Origin: Chersky-840 sp963838775
GTDB taxonomy: Bacteria > Actinomycetota > Acidimicrobiia > Acidimicrobiales > UBA8190
Assembly (NCBI GenBank): GCA_963838775.1
Contig: CAWISP010000026.1
Coordinates: 124,001 to 188,000 of the forward strand
Direction of reading: 5' to 3'
Length of the DNA: 64,000 bases
Shown here: piece after piece, positions 1 through 8,675 of the stretch
Position numbering within the stretch: position 1 is the stretch's first letter
Layout of the letters: each line of letters opens with the position of its first letter
Made by a program: the position numbers and the translations under genes
The notes under the pieces: generated by a model
Databases searched by the model: none
Seen by the model: only the letters and a program-made list of their open reading frames with translations
Told to the model about the DNA's origin: nothing

Positions 1-783
1 GACGTCGCGGTATTGTGGAAGCACAAGTTCGAGTTCGTGGCCCGCACCGTGGTGCAACCGGTTCTCCTGTGCTTCGTCTTCCTCTACGTCTTCCCCAAGA
101 TCGGCCAATCCGTCGGCGGGGGTGGCCGCAGCAGCGCGGCGGCTTCCTCCGCCTTCGCCACCGTGCTTGTTCCCGGCGTGGTGGGGATCTCCATCATGTT
201 CCAGGGCGTCCAGGCCGTGGCGTTGCAGATGTCCCAGGAATTCGGGTTCACCCGAGAGATCGAGGACCGCGTCCAGGCCCCCTGCCCCATCTGGCTCGTG
301 GCCGCGGCCAAGGTCCTCTCGGGCGCCATGCAGGGCGTGATCTCGGCGATCATCGTGCTCCCCATCGCTTCGGTCATCCACGCCGGCGGTGTCGAAGCCC
401 ATCTCAACCTCGACTGGTGGATCATCCTCACACTCGTACCCCTGGCTTGCGTGACCATGGCCTCGTTGGGTCTCGTGCTCGGGACGAGCTTCGAGCCGCG
501 CAACATCGGGCTCATGTTCGGGTTCGTCGTCCTCCCGATCACCTTTCTGGGCGGCACGTACTACCCGTGGACACGTCTCGGACCGGTGAAGATCGGAGCG
601 TGGCACTGGCTCCAGACCATCGTGCTCGTCAACCCGCTCATCTACGTAAACGAGGGCATGCGCGCCGCATTCACCAACGCGGAGCATATGCATCTCTACA
701 TCATCTATCCCGTGCTCCTCGGGTTCTGCACCCTGTTTCTCCGGCTCGGTCTGCGCAACTTCCGGCGCCGCGTCCTGGCCTGA
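1..783 (+). CDS. ABC-2 type transporter permease (5' end outside window)
   Basis: The reading frame is open from the first base of the window, so the N-terminus is cut off. The first in-frame start inside the window, a TTG at 13, comes after residues that fit the conserved start of this family. The roughly 260 visible residues contain about six hydrophobic segments. A charged stretch follows the first segments, and a late loop has a FLGGTYYPW-like motif typical of DrrB-type ABC-2 export permeases. Such proteins form the membrane channel of an ATP-driven exporter in the cytoplasmic membrane. The gene lies convergent to a second permease/ATPase pair just downstream. Its own ATPase is presumably upstream, outside the window. 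The substrate cannot be told from sequence. Confidence 0.8.
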   Translation, partial: DVAVLWKHKFEFVARTVVQPVLLCFVFLYVFPKIGQSVGGGGRSSAAASSAFATVLVPGVVGISIMFQGVQAVALQMSQEFGFTREIEDRVQAPCPIWLVAAAKVLSGAMQGVISAIIVLPIASVIHAGGVEAHLNLDWWIILTLVPLACVTMASLGLVLGTSFEPRNIGLMFGFVVLPITFLGGTYYPWTRLGPVKIGAWHWLQTIVLVNPLIYVNEGMRAAFTNAEHMHLYIIYPVLLGFCTLFLRLGLRNFRRRVLA

Positions 784-831
784 GCGGTCCCTTGGTGCTG
801 CGGGCCGGGCGTGTGCGGCGAAGCGTGACCA

Positions 832-1743
832 TCACCTTGTCGCATCCGGTGTAGCGGCGCGTCCTCCCCGCTTGGCAAAGAACGCGCCCGCCCGCCGGTA
901 GGGATCACTGCGGCGCGGCGCCCAGGTCCAGCGGCGTAGCGAGACCACGATGCCCACCACGGCCCAGATCGCCATGACGAGGATGTCGTTCCACGACCAG
1001 GGCGACACCGGGACACCCGCACTGGCCAGGAAGGGGGCGACGGTGGAGGTGATCATGTGGCGAACGGGGAAAAGCGCCGCGAACTGGGCCAGCCCGGACC
1101 CGCTCTTGATCGGGTAGTAGAGGCCGGACAGGAAGAGCAAGATGAAGAACACGATGCTCACCACCGGACCCGCCGCTTCCTGGTTGGGGACCAACGTGCT
1201 GACGGCGATCCCGAGGGCGGTGAAACAGACCACGCCCACGACCAGCGCCACCACCAGGGGCACGAAGTTGTGGGGAAGCACGACGTGGTACCCGAACTTG
1301 CCGATCAAGAACAGGATGACCACCTGGAGCAGGGAGATGATCAGGGCGTTGACGAAGATCGCCGCCAGCATGACCCAGGTGGGAAGGGGCGAGAGCCGGA
1401 CGCGCTTCAAGAGTCCCATCTCGCGTCTCACCACCAATGAGATCGTCAAATTGTTGAAGCAGGCGGACATGATGCCGTAGGCCGCGAACGACGGCACGTA
1501 GTACACGACCACCTTGACGTGTTCGAGATAGGGGATCCGCGACGAACCCCCTGTCGAAGACAGCAGCACGAGGAAGACGACGGAGAAGCCGACGGTGAAC
1601 ACGGCTCCGATCGGGTTCAGCCAGAATCCCAGCTGCTCGTAGTAGACCTGCCGACCCACGAGACGAATGTCGTCGGCGCCTCGAAATGCCCTGGACTTCG
1701 TCCCGGCGCCTTCCCCCGTCGCCGCTCGTGTCATCGCGCTCAT
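832..1743 (-). CDS. ABC-2 type transporter permease
   Basis: A 303-residue protein with about six membrane segments. The late motif LSGLYYPI is typical of ABC-2/DrrB export permeases. I chose the ATG at 1743 because it overlaps the TGA of the upstream ATPase gene (ATGA), which indicates translational coupling; the open frame extends further upstream but only inside the ATPase gene. Together with that ATPase it should form a complete exporter in the cytoplasmic membrane. The C-terminal tail is Arg-rich and cytoplasmic. The substrate is unknown; relatives export drugs, polysaccharides or lipids. The 3' end faces the other permease of the window across about 50 bases. Confidence 0.85.
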   Translation of the reverse strand: MSAMTRAATGEGAGTKSRAFRGADDIRLVGRQVYYEQLGFWLNPIGAVFTVGFSVVFLVLLSSTGGSSRIPYLEHVKVVVYYVPSFAAYGIMSACFNNLTISLVVRREMGLLKRVRLSPLPTWVMLAAIFVNALIISLLQVVILFLIGKFGYHVVLPHNFVPLVVALVVGVVCFTALGIAVSTLVPNQEAAGPVVSIVFFILLFLSGLYYPIKSGSGLAQFAALFPVRHMITSTVAPFLASAGVPVSPWSWNDILVMAIWAVVGIVVSLRRWTWAPRRSDPYRRAGAFFAKRGGRAATPDATR

Positions 1744-2681
1744 CGTTCGAGGCCCTCGGTGACGGCCGCGGCCTCGGCTTCGGCCCCGTATCCCGTTAGC
1801 CGCAGATAGACGTCTTCGAGGGTCGACCGCTCCACGGTGAGCCCGATGAGGCCGACGTTGTCGCGCAGAGCCCAACTCGTGAGGCGGGCCAGCACCTCGA
1901 TCTCGTGGTCGGTCCGGATCTCGAGCGCCCCGTTCCCCAAGACCGTGGCGGCAACGGGCAGATCACCGACACCGGTACCGGAGGGGAGCCTGAACCTGAT
2001 CGTCGCCTCCCCGACGTCGCGACCACCCAGCGAGTCGGGCGTGCCCTCGGCGATGATCCGTCCCGCGCTGATCACCGCCACCCGATCGGCGAGGGCCTCG
2101 GCCTCGTCCATGTAGTGGGTGGTGAGGATCACCGTGGAGCCTCCACCGGTCATCGCTCGGATGAGGTCCCAGGCGTCGCGCCGGGCATTCGGGTCGAACC
2201 CGGTGGTGGGTTCGTCCAGCACGAGCAGCTCCGGGTTTCCGATGATCCCGAGACCGAGGTCGAGGCGACGCTGTTGGCCACCCGACAGCGTCTTCACTCG
2301 CGCGTTCGCCTTGGTTTCGAGACCGACGAGCTCGAGGACCTCGTCGACGGGGCGGGACCGGGGGTAGTACCCGGCATTTCGGGTGAGAGCCTGGCGAACC
2401 GAGAGGAACGGCTCGACGGCCAACTCCTGCAGAACCACGCCCAGGCGCTCGCGCAGCTGGCGACTGGTGGCGCGGTCGGCGGGGTCGTAGCCGAGCACGT
2501 CGACCTGGCCGCGGTCACGGGTGCGGAAACCCTCGAGGATCTCGATGGTCGTCGTCTTGCCGGCTCCGTTGGGCCCGAGCAGGGCGAAGACCTCACCCTG
2601 CGCCACTTCGAAGGTCACGTCGTTGACAGCGTCGATCTCGCCGTAGCGCTTGCTCAGATGCTCCACCGAAACTGCCGCCAC
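1740..2681 (-). CDS. ABC transporter ATP-binding protein (DrrA/CcmA type)
   Basis: The ATPase subunit of the exporter, about 313 residues. Walker A is GPNGAGKTTT, the signature is LSGGQQRR, Walker B is LLVLDEPTTGFDP, and the H-loop is TTHYMDEAE. A C-terminal extension of about 90 residues after the nucleotide-binding domain is typical of drug/antibiotic ABC-2 ATPases. The GTG at 2681 is preferred over the TTG at 2708 because a perfect GGAGG lies six bases upstream of it. The stop overlaps the start of the permease gene, so the two are one operon. ATP hydrolysis drives export; the cargo is not identifiable. Confidence 0.9.
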   Translation of the reverse strand: MAAVSVEHLSKRYGEIDAVNDVTFEVAQGEVFALLGPNGAGKTTTIEILEGFRTRDRGQVDVLGYDPADRATSRQLRERLGVVLQELAVEPFLSVRQALTRNAGYYPRSRPVDEVLELVGLETKANARVKTLSGGQQRRLDLGLGIIGNPELLVLDEPTTGFDPNARRDAWDLIRAMTGGGSTVILTTHYMDEAEALADRVAVISAGRIIAEGTPDSLGGRDVGEATIRFRLPSGTGVGDLPVAATVLGNGALEIRTDHEIEVLARLTSWALRDNVGLIGLTVERSTLEDVYLRLTGYGAEAEAAAVTEGLER

Positions 2682-2800
2682 GCCGTCCCTCCGGGCGCCA
2701 TTTGCCAATTCGGTTCTACCATGGGCACGCCCGCCGGGCGACGCCGCCGTCGGGTGAAGGGCTTTGGACCAACGTTACCGTCGATCTCGGTAGGCATTGT

Positions 2801-2872
2801 TCATCGGTGGTGCGGATACCGAGTTCATCAGTGGTGCGGATACCGAGTTCATCAGTGGTGCGAATACCGAGC
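2801..2872. repeat. three tandem 24-bp repeats
   Basis: Three head-to-tail copies of a 24-base unit containing GGTGCGGATACCGAGT start at 2801, 2825 and 2849. Copies 1 and 2 differ at one base and copy 3 has a few more changes. They lie in the divergent spacer between the exporter ATPase and the YoaK-like gene, so they could be regulatory sites or simple slippage products. No coding role is apparent. Confidence 0.85.
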
Positions 2873-2924
2873 CAATAGCATTGCGACAACACCGCCGGGA
2901 AACGGTTTCGGCACGACCGCAGGG

Positions 2925-3671
2925 ATGGCGCTCGTGAACACGTTCCTCTCCGAGGTAAAAGAGACGGTCTTTCCAGGTCGGGACGCTGCATTCGGCCCGC
3001 TTCCGCCGCTGCTCCTCGCCCTGACCCTGGTCACCGGTCTGGTCGATTCCTTCAGCTATCTGGTTCTCGGCCATGTATTCGTGGCCAACATGACCGGGAA
3101 CGTTGTGTTCCTGGCCTTTGCGCTGGTCGGCGCACGGGGATTCTCGATACCCGCATCTCTGGTGGCTCTGTGCTCGTTCAGCCTGGGCGCGGTGATCGGG
3201 GGCCGGGTGAGCTCCCACTTGGCACAACACCGGGCGCGCCTCTTGAGCACGTGCACGACCATCCAGGCGTCGTTCATCGGCGTGTCCGTCGTCCTGGCCG
3301 CGTTGCGTGGCACGCCGGTGACAACGGGGTTTCGCTACGGCCTGATCGTCGTGCTCGGCATCTCGATGGGCATCCAGAACGCCGCCGCCCGCAAACTCGC
3401 CGTGCCCGACCTGACCACGACGGTCCTCACGATGACGATCACCGGGATCACCGCCGACGGCCCGATCGGAGGGAGGAGTGGGGCCAGAGTGGGACGACGC
3501 GGTATGACCGTGGTCTCCATGTTCGTCGGCGCCGTCGTGGGAGCCGTGCTCATCGTGCACGGGCAGATCGCGTACCCCCTCGGCATTGCCCTGGTGGTGG
3601 CGGCAGGAGTAAGCGGCACCACCCGTGTCCTCGGAGCCTCGGATCCGGCCTGGTCGTCGGTGAGCCCCTGA
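2925..3671 (+). CDS. YoaK/DUF1275 family membrane protein
   Basis: A 248-residue protein with about six hydrophobic segments. The order of motifs is an N-terminal LTLVTGLVDSFSYL, then VFVANMTGNVVFLAFAL, then a mid-protein GISMGIQNAAARKLAVPDLTTTVLT. This TGN / GxQNAxxR pattern is diagnostic of the DUF1275 (YoaK) family, whose function is unknown. The long open frame upstream is antisense to the ABC genes, so I chose the ATG at 2925, which directly precedes the conserved region; its GCAGGG is a weak ribosome site. The gene is transcribed divergently from the exporter operon across the 24-bp repeat array. Confidence 0.8.
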   Translation: MALVNTFLSEVKETVFPGRDAAFGPLPPLLLALTLVTGLVDSFSYLVLGHVFVANMTGNVVFLAFALVGARGFSIPASLVALCSFSLGAVIGGRVSSHLAQHRARLLSTCTTIQASFIGVSVVLAALRGTPVTTGFRYGLIVVLGISMGIQNAAARKLAVPDLTTTVLTMTITGITADGPIGGRSGARVGRRGMTVVSMFVGAVVGAVLIVHGQIAYPLGIALVVAAGVSGTTRVLGASDPAWSSVSP

Positions 3672-3705
3672 GGGCCTTCGCAACGGCCTGAGACGACCTG
3701 AGTGT

Positions 3706-4344
3706 TCAGGCCGACGCGGGCGGCATCGGTGGGTTGGCTCGCGGCCGTGTGATCTCAAAGAACCCGGGCTCGGCCGCGACCACCTGCACGGCGTCCCAGA
3801 GGCGGACGGCGGCGTCACCGGTGGGAGCCGGCGCCATCACCGGTCCCTTGAAGCCGTAGGGCGGATCGGCCCGCACCACGATCGTCGGAGTCTGGGTCTT
3901 GGGGCCGCCGAACGCGTAGGCGACCTCCATGGCCTCGATGATCGGGGTGTCCCATTTGTCGTCGTCCGCCGCTGCCACGAGATCGGCGGGGAGCCCACTG
4001 GCCGCCACGCACGCCGTCAGCAGCTCGTCTGCGGGTAGGCGCGCCTGCCCGAAGAACCGAGAGCCCCACTCGGCGAAGAGTGCGTCAACGGCGGGCTCGC
4101 CGGCGCTGGCCCGAGCGGCCTCGAAGATGCGCAGCATCTGATGCGACACGGCGTGGCCCGCCAGTGCGGCCTTGCGGAGATGCTCCGGCACGGTGGGTGC
4201 GACGCCATAATCGTCGCGGATTTCGAGGCAGTAGGAGCGCCAGGTCACCACCAGGTCTCGCCGCGGGGCAACCTCGTCGACCCACCGGGATGTCACCCAC
4301 GCCCACGGACAACTGGGGTCCACGAATACTTCGACGTCGGTCAC
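3706..4344 (-). CDS. DsbA-like thioredoxin-fold oxidoreductase (CPWA motif)
   Basis: A 212-residue DsbA-family protein without a signal peptide, hence cytoplasmic. The N-terminus carries VDPSCPWAWVTSRW. The usual CPWC active site has lost its second cysteine and reads CPWA. An all-alpha insertion follows, and near residue 150 a conserved TPTIVV segment supplies the cis-proline. Actinobacterial relatives include the mycothiol-dependent nitroreductase group (Rv2466c-like), which keeps CPWC. With a single cysteine, a monothiol or glutathione-S-transferase-like role is more likely than disulfide exchange; this is inference. A second member of the family lies 1.5 kb downstream on the other strand. 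Confidence 0.75.
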   Translation of the reverse strand: MTDVEVFVDPSCPWAWVTSRWVDEVAPRRDLVVTWRSYCLEIRDDYGVAPTVPEHLRKAALAGHAVSHQMLRIFEAARASAGEPAVDALFAEWGSRFFGQARLPADELLTACVAASGLPADLVAAADDDKWDTPIIEAMEVAYAFGGPKTQTPTIVVRADPPYGFKGPVMAPAPTGDAAVRLWDAVQVVAAEPGFFEITRPRANPPMPPASA

Positions 4345-4466
4345 ACTGCCAGGATAGACGAGACACTTCGCCCCGCTCCGGTCGGGACAGAGTCGAACGT
4401 AGGTCGGCCGGCACCGTCCCCGGCTCGAGGCGATAGAAACGGGACGCGGGAAAGGGAAGACAGGGG

Positions 4467-5183
4467 ATGAGTCTCGGGGCGGTCATCTTCGACTACTACG
4501 GGACGCTCACGGTCAACGCTTCCGCCGCGGTTCGCCGATCGGGCGTCGGGCGAGTCGCCGACGCGCTGGGTGTCCCTGCGGACCTCCTCTTCGACTCGAT
4601 CTCGTCCACCTTTACCGAGCGTGCCACCGGACAGCGTGGTGACATGGTGGCGACGATGGCGTGGCTCGCCGAGCGGTGTGGGCACCGACCTTCTGGCGCC
4701 CAGCTTCGAGCTGCCTGTTCGGTACGCACCGACATAGAACGTGGGTTTGCCTCGATGTTGCGACCCGACGCGGTGAGCATGTTGCGCTTCTTGCACCAGA
4801 ACCGACTTCGCCTGGGGGTGGTCAGTGACTGCACACACGAACTGCCAGACTTCTGGACGAGCTTGCCGGTGGCGCCGCTGATCGACGCCACCGTGTTCTC
4901 CGTCCTCGTGGGGGAACGAAAGCCTCACCCCTCGCTCTACCGCTCGGTGTGCAGGCAACTGGGCATTGCACCATCCGAAGCGGTCTACGTGGGAGACGGG
5001 GGCAGCTGCGAGCTCACGGGAGCGACGGCGGCGGGCATCCGTGCCATCCGCCTCGTTGCGAAAGACGCTGCCGGCGCTCTCGTCTATGACGCGGAGCCGG
5101 ACTGGACCGGGCCCGTGATCCACAGTCTCACCGAGCTGAGGACGGACCCGCTGCTCGCGTTAGGCCAGGACGAAGCGGGGTAA
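4467..5183 (+). CDS. HAD-superfamily hydrolase
   Basis: A 238-residue haloacid-dehalogenase-like protein. Motif I is FDYYGTLT (nucleophile Asp near residue 9), motif II is GVVSDCT, motif III is the Lys of GERKPHPSLY, and motif IV is YVGDGG. The alpha-helical cap between motifs I and II fits subclass I. These enzymes remove phosphate or halide from small molecules through an aspartyl-phosphate intermediate. The substrate is not predictable. In motif I the second Asp of the common DxD is replaced by Tyr (D-Y-Y), which occurs in dehalogenase-like and some phosphatase members. The ATG at 4467 follows a GGGAAAGGGAAGA purine stretch. Confidence 0.8.
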   Translation: MSLGAVIFDYYGTLTVNASAAVRRSGVGRVADALGVPADLLFDSISSTFTERATGQRGDMVATMAWLAERCGHRPSGAQLRAACSVRTDIERGFASMLRPDAVSMLRFLHQNRLRLGVVSDCTHELPDFWTSLPVAPLIDATVFSVLVGERKPHPSLYRSVCRQLGIAPSEAVYVGDGGSCELTGATAAGIRAIRLVAKDAAGALVYDAEPDWTGPVIHSLTELRTDPLLALGQDEAG

Positions 5184-5233
5184 AGGTTGACGGCGCAACA
5201 GCACGAGCACGAGCACGACGAACAGGAGACTCC

Positions 5234-5680
5234 ATGGCATCGTCACTGAAGTTCCACGACCTTCCCGGCCGAATCATCACGGGTGCGTACATCCTGCATG
5301 CGGGCCTCCAGAAATGGAACGCCGAGGAGGCGCGCGCCGTCGCCATCCATGGCATGGCCGCCGGGGCTTTCCCTGTCCTGGACGAGATCCCCCCGACCCG
5401 GTTCATCCGCCTCCTCGCCGCCGGCGAGATCGCCACCGGGGTAGTGCTGCTGTCACCGTTCGTGTCCTCCGCCGTAGCCGGTGCCGCGCTCACCGCCTTT
5501 TCCGGCTCCCTCGTGGCGATGTACGCGCGCACCCCCGCCCTCCGTGAGCCCGGCAGTATCTGGCCGAGCACGGCAGGCACCGCCGTGAGCAAAGACGTGT
5601 GGATGCTGGGCATCGGCCTGGGCCTGTTGGCCGATGCGGCCGGTCGGCGCCGGGCGAAGCCGCCCGACCCCGCCGCCTAG
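5234..5680 (+). CDS. DoxX-like small membrane protein
   Basis: A 148-residue protein with about four hydrophobic segments. Near the N-terminus the motif GAYILHAGLQKW is followed by a GMAAGAFP loop, an arrangement seen in DoxX-like/DUF4267-like membrane proteins. The ATG at 5234 has AGGAG nine bases upstream, a good ribosome site. It lies 50 bases after the HAD gene and may be cotranscribed with it. A strong hairpin follows its stop codon. DoxX-like proteins have been linked to redox and thiol stress, which would suit the two neighbouring DsbA-like genes, but this is inference. Confidence 0.6.
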   Translation: MASSLKFHDLPGRIITGAYILHAGLQKWNAEEARAVAIHGMAAGAFPVLDEIPPTRFIRLLAAGEIATGVVLLSPFVSSAVAGAALTAFSGSLVAMYARTPALREPGSIWPSTAGTAVSKDVWMLGIGLGLLADAAGRRRAKPPDPAA

Positions 5681-5689
5681 CCTCGACGC

Positions 5690-5734
5690 CCACTCTCGGC
5701 CCCGGCCTCGGCCTCGGCCTCGGACCGAGAGTGG
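5690..5734 (+). terminator. inverted repeat, terminator-like hairpin
   Basis: Two perfect 10-base arms (CCACTCTCGG at 5690-5699 and CCGAGAGTGG at 5725-5734) enclose a loop of GGCCTC repeats just after the DoxX-like gene. There is no U-tract, as is common in high-GC actinobacteria, so termination is inferred from position and stem strength only. Confidence 0.5.
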
Positions 5735-5802
5735 CCGGCACCGCAGGAAGAACGGGTTCCCGGGAGGGAACACCCCCGGCGTCGGCGGTGTTGACGAGAG
5801 AT

Positions 5803-6423
5803 ATGAGCGGATCTTTCGTGTACGCCGATTTCTGGTTCGACCCATTATGCCCGTGGGCGTGGATCACCTCGCGGTGGATACTCGAGGTGGAGCAGGTCAG
5901 GCCGGTGCGGACCCGCTGGCACGTGATGTCACTCGCGTACCTCAACCTGGTCCAGCACGAGGGTGAGGGGTTGAGCGACCAGTATCGCGAGCGCATGGAG
6001 CAGGCCTGGGGTCCGATCCGGATCTGCGCCGCGGCGGCGGCCGAGCGGGGAGACGACATCCTGCTTCCGATCTACACGGCTCTGGGCACCCGCTTTCACG
6101 TCGAGCAACGCCGGGATGCCGCCGCATTGGCCGAGGCGGTTGACGAGTTGGGCTTACCCTCTTCGGTGCTCGATGCCGCCCTCCGGACCGATTTCGACGA
6201 CGCCATCAAGGCATCACACCAGGCCGGCATGGACCTGGTCGGGCTCGACGTCGGAACGCCGATCATCAGCGTCGAGGGCAACGCCTTCTTCGGCCCCGTC
6301 GTGACGCCGATACCTCGCGGCGAGGCCGCCGGGCGTCTGTGGGACGGTGTGCTGGCCGTGACCGCAACCGACGGATTCTTCGAGCTCAAGCGGACCCGGG
6401 ACCGAAAGCCCAGTTTCGATTGA
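5803..6423 (+). CDS. DsbA-like thioredoxin-fold oxidoreductase (CPWA motif)
   Basis: A 206-residue paralogue of the protein at 3706-4344. The N-terminal WFDPLCPWAWITSRW again has CPWA instead of CPWC. Near residue 150 the segment GTPIISV supplies the cis-proline, and the C-terminus ends in a GFFELKRTR block shared with the paralogue (PGFFEITRPR). There is no signal peptide. The ATG at 5803 is chosen because conservation begins immediately after it; longer in-frame starts would add a low-complexity stretch that overlaps the hairpin. Having two members in 3 kb suggests local duplication or a shared thiol-dependent pathway. Confidence 0.75.
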   Translation: MSGSFVYADFWFDPLCPWAWITSRWILEVEQVRPVRTRWHVMSLAYLNLVQHEGEGLSDQYRERMEQAWGPIRICAAAAAERGDDILLPIYTALGTRFHVEQRRDAAALAEAVDELGLPSSVLDAALRTDFDDAIKASHQAGMDLVGLDVGTPIISVEGNAFFGPVVTPIPRGEAAGRLWDGVLAVTATDGFFELKRTRDRKPSFD

Positions 6424-6455
6424 GAGGAGGGGACTGATCGTGTCGATGGGTTGCG

Positions 6456-7214
6456 TTACGAGGTCGTCGGCGTCGTCGGGATCGTCGTGATCGTGGCACC
6501 GGCCGGCAACTGGAAGAGTGATGCGGGCGGCGTCGCCGAGTAGCTCTTGATCTCGAAGCTGGTCGAATCCGATGCGACCTTCACGTAGCCGAGGATGCCC
6601 TGGGCCGTCGTGCAGATCGTGCTGGTCCCCGGGACCCCCGGAGCATTGAAGTCCACGCACTGCATGCTGAAGCCGTTGACAGACATCGTCGACGAGGTGA
6701 CCTTGTCACCGGCGATACCGGCCGCCAGCGAGAAGTCCTTGAGGAACGTGGTCCAGTGCGACGGTGTGTAGAAGTCGAAGATCTGGTTCTCGGCGGCGGC
6801 GTCGGCGGTGCCCAGTTTTTGGCACCTCGGTCCCGACCCGGCCGCCGCCGGCGTGCACGAGTACTCGCCGGAGGAGTTCACGATGAGATCGACGGTGCTG
6901 GTACTGCCACCTGTCGGTGTGTCCACGAAGGCGAGCCCCTTTGGTGGCTGCACCGCATACACGACGGTGGCGGGCGTGCCGCCCGTGGTCACGTATGTCG
7001 CCTCGAACGTTGTCCCTTCACTCGATTTGATCTGATTGGTGAAGGTGTCGATGGTGGCCTTGTTGCCCTTCACGTCGTGCTCGATCTTTCTGGCCGCGTT
7101 CACGACTCCGCAACAGGTGAGCCCGAAACTGCTCAATACGAACGCAACGGCGATGACTCCCGCGCTGTGGCGGCGACCGAGCAGAGTGGCAATTCCGTCG
7201 TTGTTCCGGTTCAA
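6456..7214 (-). CDS. putative secreted or membrane-anchored protein
   Basis: About 252 residues. The TTG at 7214 is preceded by GGGAGG at good spacing and opens a basic stretch followed by a hydrophobic segment ending LSSFGLTCCGVVNAA. This is a signal peptide or anchor; the Cys pair resembles a lipobox but lacks a standard Leu-Ala-Gly context. The mature part is Thr/Ser-rich, has four to five Cys (for example YSC, PRC, MQC, STIC) and ends in a Pro/Thr tail. No known domain is recognised. It is convergent with the DsbA-like gene. A role in the cell envelope is likely, but the function is unknown. Confidence 0.6.
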   Translation of the reverse strand: MNRNNDGIATLLGRRHSAGVIAVAFVLSSFGLTCCGVVNAARKIEHDVKGNKATIDTFTNQIKSSEGTTFEATYVTTGGTPATVVYAVQPPKGLAFVDTPTGGSTSTVDLIVNSSGEYSCTPAAAGSGPRCQKLGTADAAAENQIFDFYTPSHWTTFLKDFSLAAGIAGDKVTSSTMSVNGFSMQCVDFNAPGVPGTSTICTTAQGILGYVKVASDSTSFEIKSYSATPPASLFQLPAGATITTIPTTPTTS

Positions 7215-7473
7215 TGCTCTGCCTCCCGGGGGGACCGTGCCGTGAAGCGAGTGGACGCGCGGCAACTTCAGGACCGAGGATACGTCCTGTCGGGCTCCTA
7301 TGGCTGAATCCCCGTTCGTCCCTGAGCCGAGGCCACCAGGATCGGGGGTTCTCTGCCCCGACCTGTCGCTGGCGCACATGGACCGGCCGTCTTCCCCACC
7401 ACATATCGACGGGACGTTTTTGTAACGGATTTGCAAAGGCCATTGCTCTGGTCCCCTATCGGTTCGAGGGTCC

Positions 7474-7827
7474 ATGATGGGAATGGTGTTGCTGCCCCGC
7501 TCAGACGGAATCGGTCGCCAGTGGTTCGGCGATGCGCGGGACGACGGTCGGCGTATGGAAGTTTCTTGGCACCCCGATGAGGGGATCGTCATCGTCAGCC
7601 TCTGGCACGGTTCGATCTGCCGAGCGACCTTCCGTCTCCCGGTCGATCAGGCTCCAGCGTTGATCCAGACGCTGGCGGACGCGTTGGGTGATGCTGTGCA
7701 GTCCGCGCCGCCTTCGGGCTCGAGAGGCGGCCGCGACCGGCCTTCGTCGTTGCTCGACATGGGCCGCGAGCGACTGAGGAAGCACGTCGCCGAGATCGTC
7801 GCGTTAGAGGGACGCTCCAGGCACTGA
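7474..7827 (+). CDS. conserved small actinobacterial protein, unknown function
   Basis: A 117-residue soluble protein. The core (about residues 28-75) reads MEVSWHPDEGIVIVSLWHG and then FRLPVDQAPALIQTLADAL, a compact beta-sheet-plus-helix block widely seen in actinobacterial hypothetical proteins. The C-terminus is Arg-rich and of low complexity. Two adjacent ATGs (7474, 7477) and an internal ATG at 7555 are possible starts; the internal one is just before the conserved core. It is transcribed divergently from the secreted protein to the left, with a spacer of about 260 bases in which I see no other gene. Confidence 0.6.
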   Translation: MMGMVLLPRSDGIGRQWFGDARDDGRRMEVSWHPDEGIVIVSLWHGSICRATFRLPVDQAPALIQTLADALGDAVQSAPPSGSRGGRDRPSSLLDMGRERLRKHVAEIVALEGRSRH

Positions 7828-7865
7828 CCGGTGCTTCGCGCGACCCCCCCAGGACATACTGGGAC

Positions 7866-8609
7866 ATGGACACGTCCTCGGCACACGATCCCTATTACCG
7901 CGCCGATCTCGCCCTGATCCATCACCTCGGGTTCGGATTCCACGCCGACGCCTGTGCGCCGGCCATCATCGACCTCCTGACCTCTGTTCGTGACTGTGAC
8001 GGACTCGTGGTCGAGATCGGGTGCGGAAGTGGTCTGCTCACCCGCCACCTCGTCGAGGCCGGACACCGGGTGATCGCCACCGACGCCTCGACCGCCATGC
8101 TCGACCTGGCGCGCCGGCACGCTCCGGGAGCAGACTTCCGCGCCCTGCGCCTCCCCGATGAGCCGGTCCCCCGGGCCGATGCCATCGTGTCGGTGGGCCA
8201 TGTCCTGAGCTACCTCGACGACGAGGCCGGCGTCGACCGGGCCCTCGTAGCGCTGGCCGACGCCCTCCGGCCCGGCGGGGTGCTGGCCATCGACCTGTGC
8301 GACCTGGCCTACGGCCGCGCCCGACTGCACGCGCCGACCCTGGCGCACCGCCATGACCAATGGGTGCTCGTGACCGAGTTCTCGGCCCCGGCGCCGAACC
8401 GCTTCGTGCGCGAGATGACGACGTTCGTCAAGAATCCCGACGACTCGTGGCGGCGCGGCGACGAGAGGCACGAGAACGTCCTGGTCGACACGTCGCGCTT
8501 GCCCCGGCTCCTGGCTGAGCACGGCGTGGACGCCTCCATCGCGTCCTCGTTCGGGATCGAGGAGCTGCCGGTCGGCCTCGTGACGGTGGTGGGGCACCGA
8601 CCCCGTTAA
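7866..8609 (+). CDS. class I SAM-dependent methyltransferase
   Basis: A 247-residue protein with a Rossmann-type methyltransferase core. Motif I is VVEIGCGSG (about residue 49), motif II is the acidic end of RVIATDAS, motif IV is ADAIVSVGHVLSY, and motif V is LRPGGVLAIDL. These place it in the Methyltransf_25/11 group. The C-terminal third has a beta-rich extension often seen in small-molecule methyltransferases. The acceptor substrate cannot be told. It lies 38 bases after the small conserved gene and may be cotranscribed. Confidence 0.8.
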   Translation: MDTSSAHDPYYRADLALIHHLGFGFHADACAPAIIDLLTSVRDCDGLVVEIGCGSGLLTRHLVEAGHRVIATDASTAMLDLARRHAPGADFRALRLPDEPVPRADAIVSVGHVLSYLDDEAGVDRALVALADALRPGGVLAIDLCDLAYGRARLHAPTLAHRHDQWVLVTEFSAPAPNRFVREMTTFVKNPDDSWRRGDERHENVLVDTSRLPRLLAEHGVDASIASSFGIEELPVGLVTVVGHRPR

Positions 8610-8675
8610 GGGCGAGCTCCACCTATGAGCGCGACCTACTAGCGCGGTGGGCCGAAGTAGGCCACCATCGCGGCC

